Below are positions 26,557-35,316 of a stretch of 64,000 nt of DNA, in pieces. The stretch comes from Pedobacter westerhofensis. Lineage in GTDB: Bacteria > Bacteroidota > Bacteroidia > Sphingobacteriales > Sphingobacteriaceae. Where the stretch lies: contig NZ_FXTN01000002.1 of NCBI RefSeq assembly GCF_900182595.1, positions 62,001-126,000 of the forward strand. The letters are read 5' to 3'. The position numbers were made by a program, and so were the translations under genes. Within the stretch, counting starts at the first letter, position 1. Each line of letters begins with the position of its first letter. Below the pieces are notes generated by a model, which saw only the letters and a list, made by a program, of their open reading frames with translations, made no database searches and was not told where the DNA came from.

Positions 26557-28320
26557 ATGAACAGATATTGTATTTTCTTTCTACTCATTTTGCTGTCAGC
26601 CACCAGTCTTAAAGCTCAGCTTCCACCTGTTTTCAGCGCTGAACGCTCCGCACAGTCAAGAAGCGAAGAAACGGTACGCCGGTTTCTGCCACCTGTACGG
26701 ATCGTTTGGCAAACAGATCATGCCGCAGGGCAGATCAAAAATATGGCTGCCCTTTTAAAAAAGGGAACCGGGCAGGCAGACCTTACCGGAAAAGACCTGT
26801 GCATACTTAGCAGCAAGGGCAAAGGTAAACCCGGCATCCTGCTGGATTTTGGTAAAGAACTGCATGGTGCCTTACAGTTAATTACAGACCAGTCCAAAGG
26901 GGGAAAGCCGATCAGGGTTCGTCTCCGTTTTGGCGAATCGGTCTCCGAAGCCATGTCTGACGTCACTGATACCGCTAAAAATGCGACCAATGATCACGCG
27001 ATGCGCGATTTGGTTATTTCAATCCCCTGGCTTGGCAAGACCGAGATCGGCAACACAGGTTTCCGCTTTGTACGTATTGATCTGGTGGATGAGAATGCTG
27101 AACTCAAACTCAAGGAAGTGAATGCTATTTTGATCTTCAGGGACATACCGTATCTCGGATCATTTAAATGTAGTGATACGCTGCTTAACAAAATATGGAT
27201 GACCGGTGCCTATACGGTACACCTCAATATGCAGGATTATCTCTGGGATGGTATAAAACGCGACAGGCTGGCATGGGTAGGAGATATGCATCCTGAAACC
27301 TCTACCATCGCAGCGGTGTTCGGTTATAATAATGTAGTACCCAAAACGATGGATTTTGCCCGTGATATTACGCCACTGCCTTCCTATATGAATGGGATGG
27401 CGTCTTACTCCATGTGGTGGGTGTTGATCCAGCGCGACTGGTATATGCACAATGGTAACCTGGCTTATCTGAAACAGCAAAAATCCTACTTGCAGCAGTT
27501 GTTAAAGCACTATATGAAAAAGATAGATGGGGATAACAGCGAGGTGCTCAATGATGGGGTTAGGTTTCTTGACTGGCCATCCAGTGAAAATATCCCCGCT
27601 ATCCACGCAGGACTACAATCGATGCTGGTAATGACGCTAAGTACCGGTGCCGAGCTTTTGGATATTCTAGAGGATCCCGTTACGGCAAAACAGTGCAGGG
27701 AAGCTGTTGCGCGGCTAAGGAAAAACGTGCCCAATGCAAACAACTCCAAACAGGCGGCTGCAATGCTCAGTCTTTCCGGGCTGATGCCGGCTAAAAAAGC
27801 TGACGAGCTGATCTCTCAAAATGGTGTTCATGATTATTCAACGTTTTTTGGCTATTACATGCTGCAGGCAAAAGCCAAAGCAGGTAATTATCAGGGAGGA
27901 ATGGATGATATCCGCAATTACTGGGGACCCATGCTGGCGCTGGGTGCAACTACCTTCTGGGAAGATTTTAACGTAGACTGGCTGCCCAATAGCTCGCGCA
28001 TTGATGAGCTGGTGCCAGAGGGTAAAAAAGACATTCACGGTGATTACGGAGCTTACTGTTACAAAGGTTTCAGACATAGCTTGGCACACGGATGGGCATC
28101 CGGCCCTACACCCTGGTTAACTGAGCATGTGCTGGGCGTATCAGTAATAGCGCCCGGATGCCAAGTGATCCGCGTAAGGCCCAATCTCGGTGATCTTACC
28201 TTTGCTGAAGGTACCTTCCCAACGCCTTACGGGATCGTGAAAATAAAACATGTGAAGTTGAAAAGCGGTAAGGTAGAAACAACAGTTAAGGCACCTCCAG
28301 GTGTGAAGGTGTTGCGTTAG
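26557..28320 (+). CDS. GH78-like alpha-L-rhamnosidase-related protein
   Basis: The 587-residue product has a signal peptide (about residues 1-20, ending K-A-Q) and the GH78 six-hairpin barrel (about 205-500) preceded by a beta-sandwich. The motif L-W-D-G-I-K-R-D-R-L-A-W-V-G-D-M-H-P-E at 229-247 corresponds to the D-C-P-x-R-x-E-R-L-G-W-T-G-D signature of classical GH78 enzymes, but the Cys-Pro and the expected catalytic Glu are changed. F-W-E-D-F-N near residue 468 and A-H-G-W-A-S-G-P follow as in the family. It is probably a periplasmic glycosidase acting on rhamnosides, together with the GH106-like enzymes nearby; substrate unproven. Confidence 0.82.
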   Translation: MNRYCIFFLLILLSATSLKAQLPPVFSAERSAQSRSEETVRRFLPPVRIVWQTDHAAGQIKNMAALLKKGTGQADLTGKDLCILSSKGKGKPGILLDFGKELHGALQLITDQSKGGKPIRVRLRFGESVSEAMSDVTDTAKNATNDHAMRDLVISIPWLGKTEIGNTGFRFVRIDLVDENAELKLKEVNAILIFRDIPYLGSFKCSDTLLNKIWMTGAYTVHLNMQDYLWDGIKRDRLAWVGDMHPETSTIAAVFGYNNVVPKTMDFARDITPLPSYMNGMASYSMWWVLIQRDWYMHNGNLAYLKQQKSYLQQLLKHYMKKIDGDNSEVLNDGVRFLDWPSSENIPAIHAGLQSMLVMTLSTGAELLDILEDPVTAKQCREAVARLRKNVPNANNSKQAAAMLSLSGLMPAKKADELISQNGVHDYSTFFGYYMLQAKAKAGNYQGGMDDIRNYWGPMLALGATTFWEDFNVDWLPNSSRIDELVPEGKKDIHGDYGAYCYKGFRHSLAHGWASGPTPWLTEHVLGVSVIAPGCQVIRVRPNLGDLTFAEGTFPTPYGIVKIKHVKLKSGKVETTVKAPPGVKVLR

Positions 28321-28380
28321 TTATACTTTATGAATAATAATTTAAAATATAATTACCAGGTTAATACAGATTTGATATAA

Positions 28381-28406
28381 GTTGCAGATTTAAATCAATC
28401 TGCAAC
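28381..28406 (+). promoter_or_regulatory. 10-bp inverted repeat touching the DUF1016 start codon
   Basis: GTTGCAGATT at 28381-28390 is perfectly complementary to AATCTGCAAC at 28397-28406 around a 6-nt loop, and the ATG follows with no gap. In the mRNA the hairpin would cover the whole ribosome-binding region, so it may restrict translation or be an operator. Confidence 0.65.
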
Positions 28407-29426
28407 ATGAATATAGATCAAGCTGTAATAACAGACATTAAAAGTATTATTGTAAAATCCAGAGAGAAGGCCATACGATCAGTAGATTATGAACGCAGCC
28501 TGATGTATTGGCAAATCGGGCGCCGGATTTTTGAGGAAGAGCAAAAAGGACAGGAGAGGGCGGAATACGGTAATTATTTAACCAAATTTATCGCTGAACA
28601 ACTGGAACCTGAGTATGGAAGCGGGTTTAGTAAAAGACAGGTGGAATTGTTTCGGCAGTTTTACCGGACGTTCCCAATTGCGAATACACTGTATTCGCAA
28701 TTGAGTTGGAGCCAATATAAGTTGCTTATAAGGTTGGGCTCAGCAGATAAAATATCCTTTTACATTGCCGAAACGATCAAAAATAATTATACCGTCCGAC
28801 AGTTAGAGAGACAGATTCATAGTAATTTGTGGGAGCGGCTAATATCAAAAAATAATAAAGAAAACGTATTATCGGTCGCGCGTAGTGAAAAACCGTTATC
28901 GGATGCAAGTGAGATCATAAAAGACCCAATGTACCTTGAGTTTCTTGGGCTGCATCGGGAAGCTTCATATTATGAAAGAAATATGGAGCAGGCAATTATA
29001 ACCCATTTACATGATTTCTTATTGGAAATGGGTAACGGATTCGCATTTGTTGCACGGCAGAAGAGATTACACATTGAGGGAGATGAGTTTTTTATTGATC
29101 TGGTTTTCTACAACAGACTTTTACAATGCTTTGTTATTATAGAGATCAAAACAACTAAGCTGACGCACCAGGATATTGGTCAGTTGCAGATGTATGTGAA
29201 TTATTATGACAGATATGAAAAAAAGGATTTTGAAAAACCAACCATTGGGATCTTGCTATGCGCTGAGAAAAACAATGCTGTGGTAAAGATCTCCTTGCCC
29301 GAAGATAATAAAACAATATTCGCGAGCGAATATAAATTATATCTCCCTACAGAACAGCAACTGATCGCAGAGATGGAAAAAGAAATTGCTAAAACGAAGG
29401 ACGGATCCGATTTAAAAAATGGCTAA
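28407..29426 (+). CDS. YhcG/DUF1016 family PD-(D/E)XK nuclease
   Basis: The 339-residue product has the N-terminal DUF1016 helical domain (about residues 10-150, with Y-W-Q-I-G-R-R-I, G-F-S-K-R-Q-V-E-L-F-R-Q-F and Q-L-S-W-S-Q-Y) and a C-terminal PD-(D/E)XK nuclease domain with Asp231 and the E-I-K motif at 246-248. YhcG-type proteins are thought to act on DNA and often occur in defence islands or beside restriction genes. Here it stands alone between rhamnosidase genes, its codon use is more AT-rich than theirs, and it carries two striking inverted repeats (at its start and at 28675-28703), all suggesting recent acquisition. Confidence 0.9.
   Translation: MNIDQAVITDIKSIIVKSREKAIRSVDYERSLMYWQIGRRIFEEEQKGQERAEYGNYLTKFIAEQLEPEYGSGFSKRQVELFRQFYRTFPIANTLYSQLSWSQYKLLIRLGSADKISFYIAETIKNNYTVRQLERQIHSNLWERLISKNNKENVLSVARSEKPLSDASEIIKDPMYLEFLGLHREASYYERNMEQAIITHLHDFLLEMGNGFAFVARQKRLHIEGDEFFIDLVFYNRLLQCFVIIEIKTTKLTHQDIGQLQMYVNYYDRYEKKDFEKPTIGILLCAEKNNAVVKISLPEDNKTIFASEYKLYLPTEQQLIAEMEKEIAKTKDGSDLKNG
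28675..28703. repeat. 13-bp perfect inverted repeat inside the DUF1016 gene
   Basis: CAATTGCGAATAC at 28675-28687 is perfectly complementary to 28691-28703, with a 3-nt loop. It codes for the segment leading into the Q-L-S-W-S-Q-Y motif of the nuclease. Confidence 0.9.
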
Positions 29427-29490
29427 ATTATGCGGGATCAATTGCATTAGGAAACCAGCGTACTAACCGTACCAGATAAACAAAATATCA

Positions 29491-32400
29491 ATGTTATTAA
29501 AAAGATTTAGAAAAGTACATCAGATCATATTTATCCCAATCGTTTGCCTGTCAGTAACCGGTGGTTTATACGCACAAAATGCTGTAAATCGCATTGCAAA
29601 AATGGCTCCCGGATCCGGGAAAGAGATTGCCGGACAAAAACGTATTGCTGAAAATTTGTCCCGTTCTGCGTCACAAACGCAGGTTGCAGCCCAAATGCCG
29701 GAAATAGAAACAGGCTTCATTACTGTGCCGGATAACATCCAAACCAGTGTTTACTGGTACTGGATGACTGACAACATCTCAAAAGAAGGGGTGGTTAAAG
29801 ATCTTGAGGCGATGAAGAAAGTAGGTATTAACCGTGCCTTCATCGGAAATGTTTTCATCGAAGAGGTACCCCGCGGGAAGGTGAAGATCTTCTCCGAAGA
29901 ATGGTGGGAAATCATGCATACTGCCCTTAAGACTGCAACGCGGCTCAATATAGAAATCGGTATTTTCAACAGCCCCGGCTGGAGCCAGTCGGGCGGCCCA
30001 TGGGTGAAGCCGGAGCAGGCCATGCGCTACCTTACTTCTTCGCAGACAATAGTGAAAGGCCCCTTGCAGTTTAATCAGGAATTAAAACGCCCGGAAAAAG
30101 ACTTTCAGGATGTGAGGGTAATTGCTTATCCCGTAGCCGATGATTTCGGAACAGATGTTTTTAGGTTCAAACCAGTTCTGAGCTCTTCGCCTGTCCTGGA
30201 TAACCTCGCCGCAATTGCTGATGGCAATGACGAGACTGGTACCAGCTTAAAACCCGGACAGCCCTATACGATAGACATATCGGCTGCTGCTCCCTATACC
30301 GCAAGGAGCGTAACCATTGTCCCCCTGCAGTCGGCCATGACCCTTGAAGGCGATATCCAGGTAAAGCAGAACGGAAGCTACATCACTATTAAACACTTTA
30401 TCGCAGACCGCAGTAATGACCAGCTGAACGTAGGATTTAAACCCTATGGCCCTGCAGCGATTTCAATCCCGGAAACAACTTCAAAGGACTTCAGGATCAT
30501 ATTTACCAAAGTATCGGGACGAGCCGGCATTGCCGGACTAAAAATTTCATCTGCGCCAGTTGTAGAGGATTATATAGAAAAAACGCTGGCCAAAATGTGG
30601 CAGACCCCCTTCCCTTACTGGACGGCTTATCAATGGCCTGCACGGCCGCTGACCGGCGATCAGAAATATGTCATTGATCCTGCAAAAGTGCTGGACATTT
30701 CAAAACATATGAATGCCGGCGGTACTTTAAGCTGGAACGTTCCCTCCGGCAGCTGGATGATTGAAAGGACAGGAATGACCCCCACATTAGTGCGCAACAG
30801 CCCCGCGTCGCCGGAAGGAACCGGACTGGAAGCTGATAAAATGAGCAAAGAGCATATTGCTGCGCATTTTGATGCCTTTCTCGGCGAGATTCTCAGGCGT
30901 GTCCCTGCCGAAGACCGTAAAACATGGAAAGTGACTGTAGAAGACAGCTATGAAACAGGGGGACAAAACTGGACTGACGGGCTGATAGAAAAGTTCAGCA
31001 CTGCTTATGGGTATGACCCCACACCATATCTTCCTGTTTTACAGGGTAGGGTAGTGGGCAGCGCAGATTTGTCGGATCGTTTTCTGTGGGACCTGAGGCG
31101 ATTTATTGCCGACAAGGTAGCTTATGAATATGTAGGCGGCTTGCGTGATGTCAGTCATCAAAACGGTTTGACCACCTGGCTTGAAAACTACGGCCACTGG
31201 GGATTTCCGGGTGAGTTTTTGCAGTATGGCGGTCAGAGCGATGAGATAGGTGGCGAGTTCTGGAGTGTTGGGAATCTTGGTAATATCGAAAACAGGGCAG
31301 CTTCATCCAGCGCGCATATCTATGGCAAAACCAAAGTTTCGGCCGAATCTTTTACAAGTGGTGACCCTGCATTTTCAAGATATCCTGCACAAATGAAACA
31401 GCGCGCAGACAGATTTTTTACAGAAGGAATCAATAACTCACTGCTGCATGTATTTATAGAACAGCCTGATGATGTTAAACTGCCCGGTGTAAATGCCCCT
31501 TTTGGCAATGAGTTTAACCGGCATAATACCTGGTTCTATGATATGGATATCTTCCTTAAATATCTGAAACGTTGCAACATGATGCTGCAGCAGGGCCGGT
31601 ATGTGGCAGACGTAGCGTATTTTATTGGCGAAGATGCACCCAAGATGACAGGTGTGCAGGACCCTGAAATGCCTAAAGGATATTCTTTTGATTATATCAA
31701 TGCAGAAGTTATCAAAACCCGGCTGACGGTCAAAAATGGCAGGATTACACTGCCTGACGGACTAAGTTACGGAGTCCTGGTGCTTCCGAAAATGGAAACC
31801 ATGCGTCCGGAATTACTGCTAAAAATCAAAGAGCTGGTCAACCAGGGCGCAGTGGTGCTTGGACCACGACCTTTGAGGTCGCCAAGCCTGCAGAGCCTGG
31901 GCAAAGCCGATGAGCAGTTACAGGCTACTGCCGCAGAACTATGGGGCAAGGTCAACGGTAAGACAATTAAAATTAATCATTACGGGAAAGGTGTGGTGAT
32001 CGATGGAATGGACCTGCAGCAGGTACTGGATTTGATTAAGATAAAGCCAGATATGATCGCTACTACACCGAATGCCGATGCAACTGCGACTGCGACTTCG
32101 GCTGCGACTTCAGATCGAACTGCAACTGCAACTTCGGCTGCAACTTCAGTCCAGACTGCAACTTCAGATCGGACTGCAACTGCATTTCGAACTGCAAATG
32201 TGTTAACCAAAAATCTTGCAGCAAGGCCAGCTGATTCCTTATTATTTATCCACAGAACAGTAAAAGACGGCGAAATCTATTTCATCTCCAACCAAAAGAA
32301 TACACCTGTTAAAATTGATGCACGCTTCAGGCTGGGAGGGAAGGTGCCGGAATTATGGGACCCGGTTTCGGGTAGTATCCGCAACTTGCCTGCCTATACT

Positions 32401-33009
32401 CAAAATGAAAATACTACTGCTGTCCCCCTGGAACTTGATGCTACAGGAAGCGCTTTTGTAATTTTCAGGAAGGATGTCATCAAAGCCGGCAATGGAAATA
32501 AAATCAATTATCCACAGCCGGTACAAACCATGGCCATTACTGCAGCATGGACGGTAACTTTTGATCAGAACATGCGAGGGCCGGCAAAACCTGTAGTGTT
32601 TAAAACGCTGGCAGACTGGACACAAAGCAACGACGGAAGTATTAAGTACTATTCAGGCGCTGCCTTTTACCGTACTACTGTCAATCTGGTACAGCCCGCT
32701 AAAGATATGAAGGTAATGCTCGATCTTGGAAAAGTAAGCGCAGTGGCTAAAGTTAAAGTCAATGGCCTGGATGCCGGTGGGGTATGGACCGCCCCTTACA
32801 CCGTTGATATTACAAAGCTGCTGAAGTCTGGCAAAAACGAAGTCGAAATCAAAGTGATCAATACCTGGGTAAACCGTCTGATCGGCGACAGCAGCTTGCC
32901 GGCAGACCAAAGAGGAACCTGGCTGAGTGTTAACCCTTACAAACCTGAAAGTAAACTGGAACCCTCAGGTTTGTTAGGGCCGGTGAAGCTATTGATGATT
33001 AAATATTAG
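29491..33009 (+). CDS. GH106-like glycoside hydrolase (putative alpha-L-rhamnosidase), large form
   Basis: The 1172-residue product has a signal peptide (ending near G-L-Y-A-Q, residue 29) and the GH106-type barrel: V-Y-W-Y-W-M-T-D-N near 86, K-V-G-I-N-R-A-F-I-G, S-P-G-W-S-Q-S-G-G-P-W near 163 and E-D-S-Y-E near 484. A C-terminal beta-sandwich carries K-V-K-V-N-G-L-D-A-G-G-V-W-T-A-P-Y. GH106 enzymes remove alpha-L-rhamnose from plant pectin such as rhamnogalacturonan II. Residues about 865-905 are a low-complexity T-A-T-A-T-S-A-A-T insertion absent from the sister enzyme at 36375. It starts 64 bp after the DUF1016 gene. The family is clear; the linkage cleaved is not. Confidence 0.87.
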   Translation: MLLKRFRKVHQIIFIPIVCLSVTGGLYAQNAVNRIAKMAPGSGKEIAGQKRIAENLSRSASQTQVAAQMPEIETGFITVPDNIQTSVYWYWMTDNISKEGVVKDLEAMKKVGINRAFIGNVFIEEVPRGKVKIFSEEWWEIMHTALKTATRLNIEIGIFNSPGWSQSGGPWVKPEQAMRYLTSSQTIVKGPLQFNQELKRPEKDFQDVRVIAYPVADDFGTDVFRFKPVLSSSPVLDNLAAIADGNDETGTSLKPGQPYTIDISAAAPYTARSVTIVPLQSAMTLEGDIQVKQNGSYITIKHFIADRSNDQLNVGFKPYGPAAISIPETTSKDFRIIFTKVSGRAGIAGLKISSAPVVEDYIEKTLAKMWQTPFPYWTAYQWPARPLTGDQKYVIDPAKVLDISKHMNAGGTLSWNVPSGSWMIERTGMTPTLVRNSPASPEGTGLEADKMSKEHIAAHFDAFLGEILRRVPAEDRKTWKVTVEDSYETGGQNWTDGLIEKFSTAYGYDPTPYLPVLQGRVVGSADLSDRFLWDLRRFIADKVAYEYVGGLRDVSHQNGLTTWLENYGHWGFPGEFLQYGGQSDEIGGEFWSVGNLGNIENRAASSSAHIYGKTKVSAESFTSGDPAFSRYPAQMKQRADRFFTEGINNSLLHVFIEQPDDVKLPGVNAPFGNEFNRHNTWFYDMDIFLKYLKRCNMMLQQGRYVADVAYFIGEDAPKMTGVQDPEMPKGYSFDYINAEVIKTRLTVKNGRITLPDGLSYGVLVLPKMETMRPELLLKIKELVNQGAVVLGPRPLRSPSLQSLGKADEQLQATAAELWGKVNGKTIKINHYGKGVVIDGMDLQQVLDLIKIKPDMIATTPNADATATATSAATSDRTATATSAATSVQTATSDRTATAFRTANVLTKNLAARPADSLLFIHRTVKDGEIYFISNQKNTPVKIDARFRLGGKVPELWDPVSGSIRNLPAYTQNENTTAVPLELDATGSAFVIFRKDVIKAGNGNKINYPQPVQTMAITAAWTVTFDQNMRGPAKPVVFKTLADWTQSNDGSIKYYSGAAFYRTTVNLVQPAKDMKVMLDLGKVSAVAKVKVNGLDAGGVWTAPYTVDITKLLKSGKNEVEIKVINTWVNRLIGDSSLPADQRGTWLSVNPYKPESKLEPSGLLGPVKLLMIKY
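32084..32205. repeat. In-frame low-complexity tandem repeat in the GH106-like gene
   Basis: Repeats of ACTGCAACTTC-type units give an in-frame Thr/Ala/Ser segment with S-D-R-T-A-T appearing twice fully and once in part. It lies in a loop between the catalytic part and the C-terminal sandwich region. Confidence 0.85.
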
Positions 33010-33047
33010 TTTGCCGGAATGGTTGGGTGTTTGCGGATGCCCTGCCA

Positions 33048-34223
33048 TTAACCATGCCTCAGGGTAAGCACAGCCACTTCGGGCCACATGCCAATGCGGC
33101 CCTTTAAGCCAAGGAAGCCAAAGCCCCTGTTCACATACAGAAAACGGTCTTTCTGGCGGTAGAGCCCTGCCCATTGCTTATATACGTATTTGATAGGGCT
33201 CCATTTAAATCCGAACAGCTCAATGCCAAACTGCATACCATGGGTATGTCCCGACAGGGTGAGGTGGATATGGTGCTGATGCCCCAGCGTAACGCCTTCC
33301 CAATGGGATGGATCATGTGACATCAGCACCTTGAACGCATCATCAGGAACTCCGGCGGTGGCCCGGTCAAGATCACCATATTGATGGAAACCCCCTTTGC
33401 CCCAGTTCTCGACGCCCAGCAAAGTAATGGACTGCCCATCCTTTTTCAATGTAACTGCTTCATCGAGCAGTAAACGAAAGCCTACTTCAGCATGGACTTC
33501 TTTCAACCTGTTCAGGTTGGCAACTTTCGCTTCCGGTGTCTCCCACTGAATGTAATCACCATAATCATGGTTGCCCAATACAGAAAATTTACCCATGGAT
33601 GCTTTCAGGCCGGAAAAGGCAGGGATCCATCTTTCCATCTCAGAAGCCTGGTTATTGACCAGGTCTCCGGTAAACAGAATGACATCGCTGTCCTGTTCGT
33701 TAACCAGGTCGAGCCCTTTTTGCACCCCTGCGGCATCATTAAAACTGCCTGAGTGAACGTCTGTGATCTGTGTAATGGTGAAACCTTCAAAGGCCTTGGG
33801 CAGGTCAGGGAAATAAATAGTCTCACGCCTTACCCGGTAAAAATGCCGTCCGCGTGTGATGCCAAAAATAACGATCAGAAATAACACTGCGGCTGTGCCT
33901 AAGGCGAACTCGCTTACCCATAGCGCTCTCGGCGGAAAGCCGCGGAATAAACGCGTAACATCTTCTATAGCCAATATGGGCAGGGAGAATAAACGCGGCA
34001 CAAATGAAAGCAGCATCAGCGTCATCATCCAGGAGATCAGCTTTTGCTGAAGTCCCGAACCCCGGCGTAAAAGAAACGCAGTGACTACGCCGCCAATTAA
34101 CAATAAATCAATCAGCCAGTATAACCATAAAAACGGACTGGAGCTTGCAAGGGTTTGTATAACCTGGTAAAAATAGAAATCAGTTCCTAGCCAAAGCAGG
34201 ATAATCAAAGGAAGTCGTTTCAT
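33048..34223 (-). CDS. Membrane-anchored metallophosphoesterase (YkuE-like)
   Basis: The 391-residue product has four hydrophobic helices in its first 130 residues and a calcineurin-like phosphoesterase domain after them, with the metal-binding motifs T-D-V-H-S-G (GDxHxG-like), F-T-G-D-L-V-N-N, L-G-N-H-D-Y, M-S-H-D-P and S-G-H-T-H-G-M-Q. Such YkuE-like enzymes act at the membrane on lipid-linked or nucleotide phosphates; the substrate is unknown. It converges with the GH106-like gene 38 bp away and follows the DsbD-N-like gene on the same strand. Confidence 0.9.
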   Translation of the reverse strand: MKRLPLIILLWLGTDFYFYQVIQTLASSSPFLWLYWLIDLLLIGGVVTAFLLRRGSGLQQKLISWMMTLMLLSFVPRLFSLPILAIEDVTRLFRGFPPRALWVSEFALGTAAVLFLIVIFGITRGRHFYRVRRETIYFPDLPKAFEGFTITQITDVHSGSFNDAAGVQKGLDLVNEQDSDVILFTGDLVNNQASEMERWIPAFSGLKASMGKFSVLGNHDYGDYIQWETPEAKVANLNRLKEVHAEVGFRLLLDEAVTLKKDGQSITLLGVENWGKGGFHQYGDLDRATAGVPDDAFKVLMSHDPSHWEGVTLGHQHHIHLTLSGHTHGMQFGIELFGFKWSPIKYVYKQWAGLYRQKDRFLYVNRGFGFLGLKGRIGMWPEVAVLTLRHG

Positions 34224-34362
34224 TAATATAAACAGATGTTTAAGTATCTACGTATGGAGACGACTGATGGAGCCAAACATTTTAAAGAATTTTTGAAATT
34301 ACATTTCAATGTTTATTCTAAGAAAAAACGATGCCGAAAGCTGACAAATTGATGCCAAAAAC

Positions 34363-34393
34363 TAACGGGCAGACCATCCGGTACTGCCCGTTA
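34363..34393 (-). terminator. Terminator after the DsbD-N-like gene
   Basis: TAACGGGCAG at 34363-34372 pairs perfectly with CTGCCCGTTA at 34384-34393 around an 11-nt loop. On the minus strand the stem is followed by GTTTTTGG. It lies 92 bp behind the DsbD-N-like gene and upstream of the phosphoesterase gene. Confidence 0.65.
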
Positions 34394-34484
34394 AATTATT
34401 AACTATTATTTACCCAACTGGCAGATTAAATGCCAGCAGTTCTTTTGTCTTGCAGAGCGTCAAAAAGGACTACAGACAATTTTT

Positions 34485-34934
34485 TTATTTCACAGCGATG
34501 GTAAAATCAATATTTTCCGGTGGAAGGCATTGTTTGTCATCACATACCATAAACTGAACAGTTCCCTTTACAGCTGTGCTTTTAGAAGTGAGTTTAATCT
34601 TTTGCTGGAAGATGACAGAATTCTCATAAAAACCTACGTTCATATTAAAGGTAGGTTCAAACTTGCTGATGGGCTTGGGTTCTATCGTTTTTCCGATCAG
34701 CGAATATTCTTTTGATGCCGGAAATGTAAAACTCGTTTTTACAGGCCCGCCGTCTTTAACATACTGTGAGTACAGGTGCCAGCCCTGATCTATCGTAGCT
34801 TTTAAATATATGGTTGCAGTAGTAGCGCTTGTCCTCTTGGCAGCATAGCTCCAGGTAACAGGCTTCAGGATCTGACTAAAAGCAGTCATGCTGAATAGCA
34901 GGATCGTAAAGCTTAAAAAAGTAAGTTTTTTCAT
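34485..34934 (-). CDS. DsbD N-terminal-domain-like exported protein
   Basis: The 149-residue product has a signal peptide (about residues 1-20, ending A-F-S-Q) and a single domain like the N-terminal (alpha) domain of the disulfide reductase DsbD: W-H-L-Y-S-Q-Y near 53 and M-V-C-D-D-K-Q-C-L-P-P near the end, with the two cysteines of the DsbD alpha active site. The membrane and thioredoxin parts of DsbD are missing, so it is a stand-alone periplasmic thiol-disulfide carrier or a binding protein of the same fold. It has its own terminator. Confidence 0.82.
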   Translation of the reverse strand: MKKLTFLSFTILLFSMTAFSQILKPVTWSYAAKRTSATTATIYLKATIDQGWHLYSQYVKDGGPVKTSFTFPASKEYSLIGKTIEPKPISKFEPTFNMNVGFYENSVIFQQKIKLTSKSTAVKGTVQFMVCDDKQCLPPENIDFTIAVK

Positions 34935-35316
34935 CTTGGTGTTTATTGGTTGATTTAAGTTATCAGATGGAGCTTTTGAGGATTAAACTAAGCTTTTCAG
35001 GTTTATAGCATGTTTATTTAATCTTCAAACGCTTCAGCTATGGTTTGAAGGTTTAGTTATTAAACTACTTGGTATATTTTATTAGGGTAAAAATGCATAT
35101 TATAAGTTTTTATGGCAATAGTTCAGAATTATTCCATAAATATTCTTGTTTTTCACATTAATTATATGCTTTATTTCAGTGATAATAATGAATACGATCT
35201 TTTAATGTATTTTTTTACGAAATCATTTTTTATGCGGTCATATGCGGGATCAAATAACCCAATAACAAATTCATATCTTTGCGCTTCGCTCCGATACATT
35301 CAAGTCACGAACAACG
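34935..35316. other. Divergent intergenic region, AT-rich
   Basis: This 382-bp gap holds no convincing gene. It contains an 8-bp inverted repeat, CTTCAAAC at 35023-35030 with GTTTGAAG at 35043-35050, and the -7 box at 35274-35281. A short open frame at 35112-35324 overlaps the next start and has no coding character. Confidence 0.6.
35274..35281 (+). promoter_or_regulatory. -7 box upstream of the propeller-like protein gene
   Basis: TATCTTTG is a perfect TAnnTTTG box 36 bp before the start codon at 35317. No -33 TTTG is visible at the usual distance. Confidence 0.55.
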
